Shown here piece after piece: positions 60,901 to 64,000 of a stretch of 64,000 nucleotides of DNA. Under the pieces are notes generated by a model that worked only from the letters and a program-made list of their open reading frames with translations, was not told where the DNA came from and searched no databases. The translations under genes and the position numbers were made by a program. This DNA is from Unio delphinus (lineage: Eukaryota; Mollusca; Bivalvia; Unionida; Unionidae). Within the stretch, counting starts at the first letter, position 1. Each line of letters starts with the position of its first letter. The stretch lies in assembly GCA_029339505.1 (NCBI GenBank), contig JAQISU010000167.1, positions 1,626,501-1,690,500 on the forward strand, given 5' to 3'.

Positions 60901-62850
60901 GTTTAGTGAATTTCCACTAATGATTCAGGAGACCGAATTATAGACAGATCGACAAAGACTCAAGAATGGGATATCTCCGATCATAAAGCATAAAATAATA
61001 ACATTTATAAAACAATTCTGAATCATTTCTCACCTGCTGTATAGATTCTCTCTTGGGTAGAATGAGAGTTTGGGTCTCCACTGTCACTGAGCCACACTTT
61101 AAACAGCCATTGTATACCAACTTGTTACTTAAATTCATAATTTCTCTACAAGCAAATATTTTAAAGAAAATATTAATTTCATTTGATAGTAGTTTAAACA
61201 ATTCAGAAGCTGTTTATCTAAAATCCAAATAGTATAAATTTCATCCAACTTATAACTATTCAACGATTCCAGCAGTCCTGAGAATATTTGTTAGACATAG
61301 TAATATGTGTGAATTTCACAAATCTGTTTTCTTTCCAACATAATACCACAATTATTCTTATTGTACTTTGACACTGCCCTTAAAACAGCATCTTTCAAAC
61401 TGAAGGTAGTTCATTTGTATCTTATACAGGTGCTCTCACACCAATTTAGAAAATTAGAAGTAAATTATGGGACAGTAAAATTGACTCTGCAGAAAACTTG
61501 TAAATATTTTTTTTTTACAAATTTACAAATGTAATTATCTTATTCTTTGAAGTTAATTCAATACCAAAACATGTCATAACTGAAAGGTTATTTCTATCAT
61601 GAATGTTCCAGTACAAATCCGAATGTAAATGATAGAGACAATGAGAATAACTGATAAAAGCTCAGGTGATTAGCAGTGAATGAGGTAAATTTGTTGATTG
61701 CTGGTCTCTTTAGAATTTAATTAACTATACAAAATGATAACCCAAGCACACTCTTCATATATGCATATAATAGAACAATTAAAGGATAATCCTACTTACT
61801 TGTTTTACCTTTCATCGCTGAATTAACAATGCAACCAAATTCAAAACACGACTTACTGTGATATAAACAAAAGCAGGTACAATTCGAGTGTTCATATGGT
61901 TTCAAAATGATGAAAATAACAAGAAATATTTTCTGGAAGTCATTTATTTGTACAGCTTCACCTCTACCTCATGTACAACCAGATTCCCCAAAGTTATTCT
62001 CACTGTTCAAGTCTACAACCAGAGTTAAATGTCCACCCCCACTGGTTCCTCAGTTAGAACTGAAAGCACGAGCTTCACCTGACAATAGCAATGAAAGCAG
62101 CAGCAAATTGGAGACACATGGTTGTCATACTGAAAGCAGCAGATACCTGATTATGCAAAAGTCTCTGGAATGAATATTGTGACCTAAAAATCTGACGTGG
62201 CAAGAACATCATAGATGGATAAAAACAGGTCACTCATCAGCCATTCAGAGCATTATGAAAATTACAGAGGTCAAAGGAAGCTGAGCTGCCCTCATAAGGT
62301 TGATGAATGCATTGTAGAATGGGACTGCTATTAGCAGATATGTAGTTATGTTTCTTCCAATCATTTATCAACAAGGCTAATGCCTTCATTAAACAGCACA
62401 ATAAAAGTTTCTGTGCTTCTAGTAACCAATATTATGGTGCATTGTACATCGGCCAAGAAAGGTGGTGGTAATTGACCTAAAAAGGATACTTTGTAAGTTT
62501 AACATCAAAAGTACGACTATATGTCTAGAGCGAAACCATTACAGGTGTATTTGAGTGAAAGGTATTTGTAAAAACATGGACCGGCACAGGGATATTGCTT
62601 ATTTATTAGTTCATTCAAGTTGTGTGCTCCCTTTGTCTCAGTCACATGGGAACAGTGTTCAAATCTGAGCAACTTAATTCTGCTTGGATGCTGTGGCTTG
62701 CTGTGGATTACCTTTAATTAGTAGGGCACATGTTCATACCGATTGTACTCATACCTGTTCATTCTGTATTGGTGGTCCAATTCAAATGTGGCTCCCCCTT
62801 CTGAGCTTCCATCAAGTTGACTGAATAGGCTGTCATCCATTCCCAGAGTT
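50506..62850 (-). CDS. DNA2: DNA2 helicase/nuclease, C-terminal helicase half (gene span, partial)
   Basis: Six minus-strand exons (62755-62850, 61034-61145, 59313-59393, 58014-58106, 56967-57173, 50506-50679) join in phase into about 253 residues ending in a stop. Read in order they contain superfamily 1B helicase motif IV (HQYRMN), a cysteine-bearing stretch, the block [10 protein letters not shown], motif V (TVDQYQGRD) and motif VI ([18 protein letters not shown]). Order, spacing and sequence match DNA2, the nuclear and mitochondrial helicase-nuclease that trims Okazaki flaps and resects DNA ends. The nuclease domain, iron-sulfur cluster and Walker motifs should lie beyond 64000. Introns hold SINEs, arrays and a Polinton-like fragment. 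All splice sites are GT-AG. Confidence 0.93.
50598..51631 (-). repeat. Tandem amplification of a DNA2 partial exon plus its splice acceptor (9 units of ~115 bp)
   Basis: Units begin at about 50598, 50713, 50828, 50942, 51057, 51172, 51286, 51401 and 51516. Each carries on the minus strand a short intron end (tatcaatattt...ctttcag) and the first ~80 bp of the motif VI exon. The lowest unit is the real exon. Type A units keep [17 protein letters not shown]; type B units read VSLTISKHK, losing the motif arginine. The order A-B-A', A-B-A', A, hybrid, B gives a 344-bp higher-order repeat. Each extra unit meets a stop soon after the exon part. Confidence 0.93.
51640..52097. other. DNA2 intron segment, nothing recognised
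   Basis: Unique AT-rich intron sequence between two arrays. Confidence 0.5.
52098..53050. repeat. 58-bp minisatellite in the DNA2 intron, about 16 units
   Basis: Units combine aatcattaatgtcttcaatc, caatgcaaataaaatcctta and tttattttaccataaaac. The left units are shorter and more diverged; the central ones (52600-52950) are nearly identical, which indicates recent expansion there. Confidence 0.94.
53330..55580 (+). mobile_element. Decayed Polinton/Maverick-like capsid module in a DNA2 intron
   Basis: The plus strand has a run of broken frames. At 53960-54840, pieces look like the C-terminal part of the double-jelly-roll major capsid protein of Polinton/adintovirus-type elements. After it, 54870-55220 looks like the short minor-capsid protein with a hydrophobic Ala/Gly-rich centre ([17 protein letters not shown]) and a basic end. 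The order capsid then minor protein fits that group. Stops and frameshifts occur throughout, and no polymerase, integrase or terminal inverted repeat is seen, so this is an inactive fragment, antisense to DNA2. The assignment is from pattern memory. The part 55280-55580 has no clear identity. Confidence 0.45.
55740..56390 (-). mobile_element. Dispersed repeat with BED-like fragment, copy 2
   Basis: Homologous over its length to 5290-5940 and in the same orientation: shared blocks include caatggcttgttgcta-like, accatgagacatactcaa and caaaatcgtaagagtt-like tracts. More indels have accumulated than in copy 1. Its left edge lies next to the Polinton-like fragment. Confidence 0.6.
56967..57173 (-). 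CDS. DNA2: DNA2 exon with helicase motif V
   Basis: Acceptor atttcag at 57174-57180, donor GTAAGA at 56961-56966. Sixty-nine residues: [20 protein letters not shown], a Gln/Gly-rich insertion ([10 protein letters not shown]), [20 protein letters not shown] and [11 protein letters not shown]. Phase 0 at both ends. The QGQGQG run is slightly longer than I expect for the family. Confidence 0.94.
57335..57750. repeat. Degenerate ~80-bp tandem repeat in a DNA2 intron, 5 units
   Basis: Units share attgataaaattacagctaa, cttgccatggtaaatgccca and tattatatattcca, with divergence increasing to the right. Confidence 0.85.
57898..57958. repeat. (TA)n microsatellite
   Basis: About 30 TA units, 56 bp left of a DNA2 exon. 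Confidence 0.97.
58014..58106 (-). CDS. DNA2: DNA2 exon (31 residues)
   Basis: Encodes [20 protein letters not shown] then [11 protein letters not shown]. Acceptor cacacag at 58107-58113, donor GTAGGA. Phase 0 at both ends. Corresponds to the conserved segment just before the API/SPYR block of DNA2. Confidence 0.93.
58456..58556. repeat. (TATG)n tetranucleotide microsatellite
   Basis: About 25 uninterrupted units in a DNA2 intron. Frames across it on both strands are artefacts. Confidence 0.97.
58951..59145 (-). mobile_element. tRNA-derived SINE, family A (3' part), in DNA2 intron
   Basis: On the minus strand it carries the family body (ccatcaccatctc-like head end, gtgggtcggtggttctat-like, cctccaccattaatactgg). 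The tail faces 58951 next to gttgttgtt. The tRNA head is truncated. Confidence 0.8.
59313..59393 (-). CDS. DNA2: DNA2 exon (27 residues)
   Basis: Encodes [20 protein letters not shown] then VFLDTEK. Acceptor atttcag at 59394-59400, donor GTAAGT. Phase 0 at both ends. Matches the NPWL...FLNTDK stretch of the family. Confidence 0.92.
59395..59645. repeat. GCAGATC-type dispersed repeat, copy 3
   Basis: It contains gatggcagatcaaagtctgtg and caactgcaagcaacatagacc, related to the arms at 10855-11035 and 49880-50080. It overlaps the acceptor side of the DNA2 exon ending at 59393, so the insertion lies directly against a splice site. Confidence 0.45.
59660..59910 (-). mobile_element. tRNA-derived SINE, family A, full-length
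   Basis: Minus strand: degenerate tRNA-like head ending near 59905 (ggggccatgagtggtc), B-box-like ggttcgagactca (about 59828-59840), body with gtgggttggtggttcttt and cctccaccatttatactgg, tail near 59660 (acaacaacag). Confidence 0.85.
59911..61033. other. DNA2 intron, nothing recognised
   Basis: AT-rich intron sequence. A small imperfect duplication (acacatgcaagttg) lies at about 60300-60365, and a pair of ttcccaggta-cccaagtgtg units at 60765-60840. Confidence 0.5.
61034..61145 (-). CDS. DNA2: DNA2 exon (37 residues plus one base)
   Basis: The exon begins with the A that completes the Arg codon from the preceding exon, then [20 protein letters not shown] and [17 protein letters not shown]. 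Acceptor gcttgtag, donor GTGAGA. The start matches the family's MxLSNxLxYxGxLxCG stretch. Confidence 0.93.
62535..62700. repeat. Dispersed repeat, copy 2, 55 bp from a DNA2 exon
   Basis: Same-orientation copy of 11810-11975 (ccattacaggtgtatttg, catgggaacagt). Family unknown. Confidence 0.55.
62755..62850 (-). CDS. DNA2: DNA2 exon with helicase motif IV
   Basis: Encodes [20 protein letters not shown] then [12 protein letters not shown]. Acceptor gttacag, donor GTATGA. It starts one base into a codon and ends after two bases of the Arg codon finished in the next exon. QYRMN is the motif IV core of Upf1/DNA2-like helicases. Exons further upstream are not visible up to 64000. Confidence 0.93.
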
Positions 62851-63241
62851 CTGTAACAGCAGAAATGCAAATAGAAATGTCATGGACAATATATGCAGTC
62901 AAACCCATTTAATTTAATTTTTAATTTTAATTTAATTTAAAATTGGTTAAAATACACTCCCAACTAGTAGCATGTAAATAATTTTCACCCAGTTTTCCAT
63001 CTTTTTCTTGTTTTTGTTTAGTGTGAGCTTGATTGTCATAAAAACCTGCTTGCTGTAAAAAGAAGTCCACACATGAAATCCTAGAAGAAATGAAAGGAAT
63101 CAGTGAATGTCTACTGTGAACATTTGTTAAAAGAATTGGACTCTGATTTTCTCTTACCAATTATTCAATGAATAAAATATAAGGTGCTTTCTTTAATAAA
63201 CTAAAGAATGATTTCTTTGTTAAATTATATAAAATTCAGTA

Positions 63242-63318
63242 CGGAACTGTCTAATGTAACAATAATCTCTTGTCTAATGTAACAATAATCTCTTGTCTAA
63301 TGTAACAATAATCTCTTA
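63242..63318. repeat. 26-bp tandem repeat, 3 units
   Basis: Units of tgtctaatgtaacaataatc plus six bases, nearly identical. Confidence 0.9.
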
Positions 63319-63410
63319 AAATTACTACTGATCGACTGAAAAGAATTTCCTCCAAACATCCAAGAAAAAGTTTCTTCTTTATAACTCCGATATGTGCAAT
63401 TGTAAATACC

Positions 63411-64000
63411 AGTTATTTTTCATCCCATGTAATGGTCTATCTCTCACATAATCCTAATATTGCCAGAGTTATTTTTCATCCCATGTAATGGTCTATCTCT
63501 CACATAATCCTAATATTGCCAGAGTTATTTTTCATCCCATATAATGGTCTATCTCTCACATAATCCTAATATTGCCAGAGTTATTTTTCATCCCATATAA
63601 TGGTCTATCTCTCACATAATCCTAATATTGCCAGAGTTATTTTTCATCCCATGTAATGGTCTATCTCTCACATAATCCTAATATTGCCAGAGTTATTTTT
63701 CATCCCATATAATGGTCTATCTCTCACATAATCCTAATATTGCCAGAGTTATTTTTCATCCCATATAATGGTCTATCTCTCACATAATCCTAATATTGCC
63801 AGAGTTATTTTTCATCCCATGTAATGGTCTATCTCTCACATAATCCTAATATTGCCAGAGTTATTTTTCATCCCATGTAATGGTCTATCTCTCACATAAA
63901 ACTAATATTGCCAGAGTTATTTTTCATCCCATGTAATGGTCTATCTCTCACATAATCCTAATATTGCCAGAGTTATTTTTCATCCCATGTAATGGTCTAT
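63411..64000. repeat. 56-bp minisatellite, at least 10.5 units, running off the window
   Basis: Units (agttatttttcatcccatgt, aatggtctatctctcacata, atcctaatattgcc plus joint) are almost identical and differ mainly at a G/A site (atgtaatgg or atataatgg). It lies in the next DNA2 intron upstream. The absence of unique spacers excludes a CRISPR array. Confidence 0.95.

Noticed and set aside
62927..63160. Possible further DNA2 exon on the minus strand
   Set aside because: No resemblance to the DNA2 segment expected upstream of motif IV, and no matching splice phases.
63411..64000. Regular direct repeats suggesting a CRISPR array
   Set aside because: Units are contiguous with no unique spacers, and the context is a eukaryotic intron. 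The same applies to 52098-53050 and 47102-49835.

Overview
The window is eukaryotic: split genes with GT-AG introns, compound microsatellites, long minisatellite arrays and a dense mix of decayed transposons. There are no operons or bacterial signals. The tRNA-derived SINEs, together with CR1/L2-like, RTE-like, Penelope-like, DIRS-like, Ty3/gypsy and Polinton-like remains, fit a lophotrochozoan, most likely a mollusc. That assignment is an inference from repeat style, not from a species marker.

Three host genes can be supported. (1) Minus strand, 14024 to 7741: the first two coding exons of a claudin/TMEM47(VAB-9)-like four-helix membrane protein, separated by a 6.1-kb intron full of minisatellites. 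The remaining exons are not visible and should lie left of the window. (2) Plus strand, 18739-19616 joined to 28686-30300: an 830-residue protein with a DUF3987-like core whose P-loop is degenerate, interrupted by one 9.1-kb intron that has collected LINE and SINE debris. (3) Minus strand, beyond 64000 down to 50506: the C-terminal helicase half of DNA2, in six exons whose phases and motifs (IV, V, VI) join without a gap. A fourth, weaker candidate is a decayed histone H4-like gene at 39198-39530 (minus) with a histone-type stem-loop and a TATA box.

Layout. 1-7.7 kb: LINE end, SINE, inverted repeat, 48-bp minisatellite, DIRS-like and gypsy-like remains. 7.7-14 kb: claudin-like gene. 14.6-17.3 kb: longest LINE copy. 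18.7-30.3 kb: DUF3987-like gene. 30.3-50 kb: intergenic, with a LINE split by a 1.6-kb insertion with target duplication, a foldback MITE with 8-bp target duplication, a Penelope-like element, SINEs and a 2.7-kb minisatellite. 50.5-64 kb: DNA2, with a decayed Polinton-like capsid module in one intron.

The most unusual structure is at 50598-51631. The 5' half of the last DNA2 exon, which encodes helicase motif VI, has been amplified with its splice acceptor into about nine tandem ~115-bp units arranged as a three-unit higher-order repeat. Several units keep an intact acceptor and reading frame, so alternative truncated C-termini are conceivable. I found no CRISPR array, rRNA gene or functional tRNA gene.
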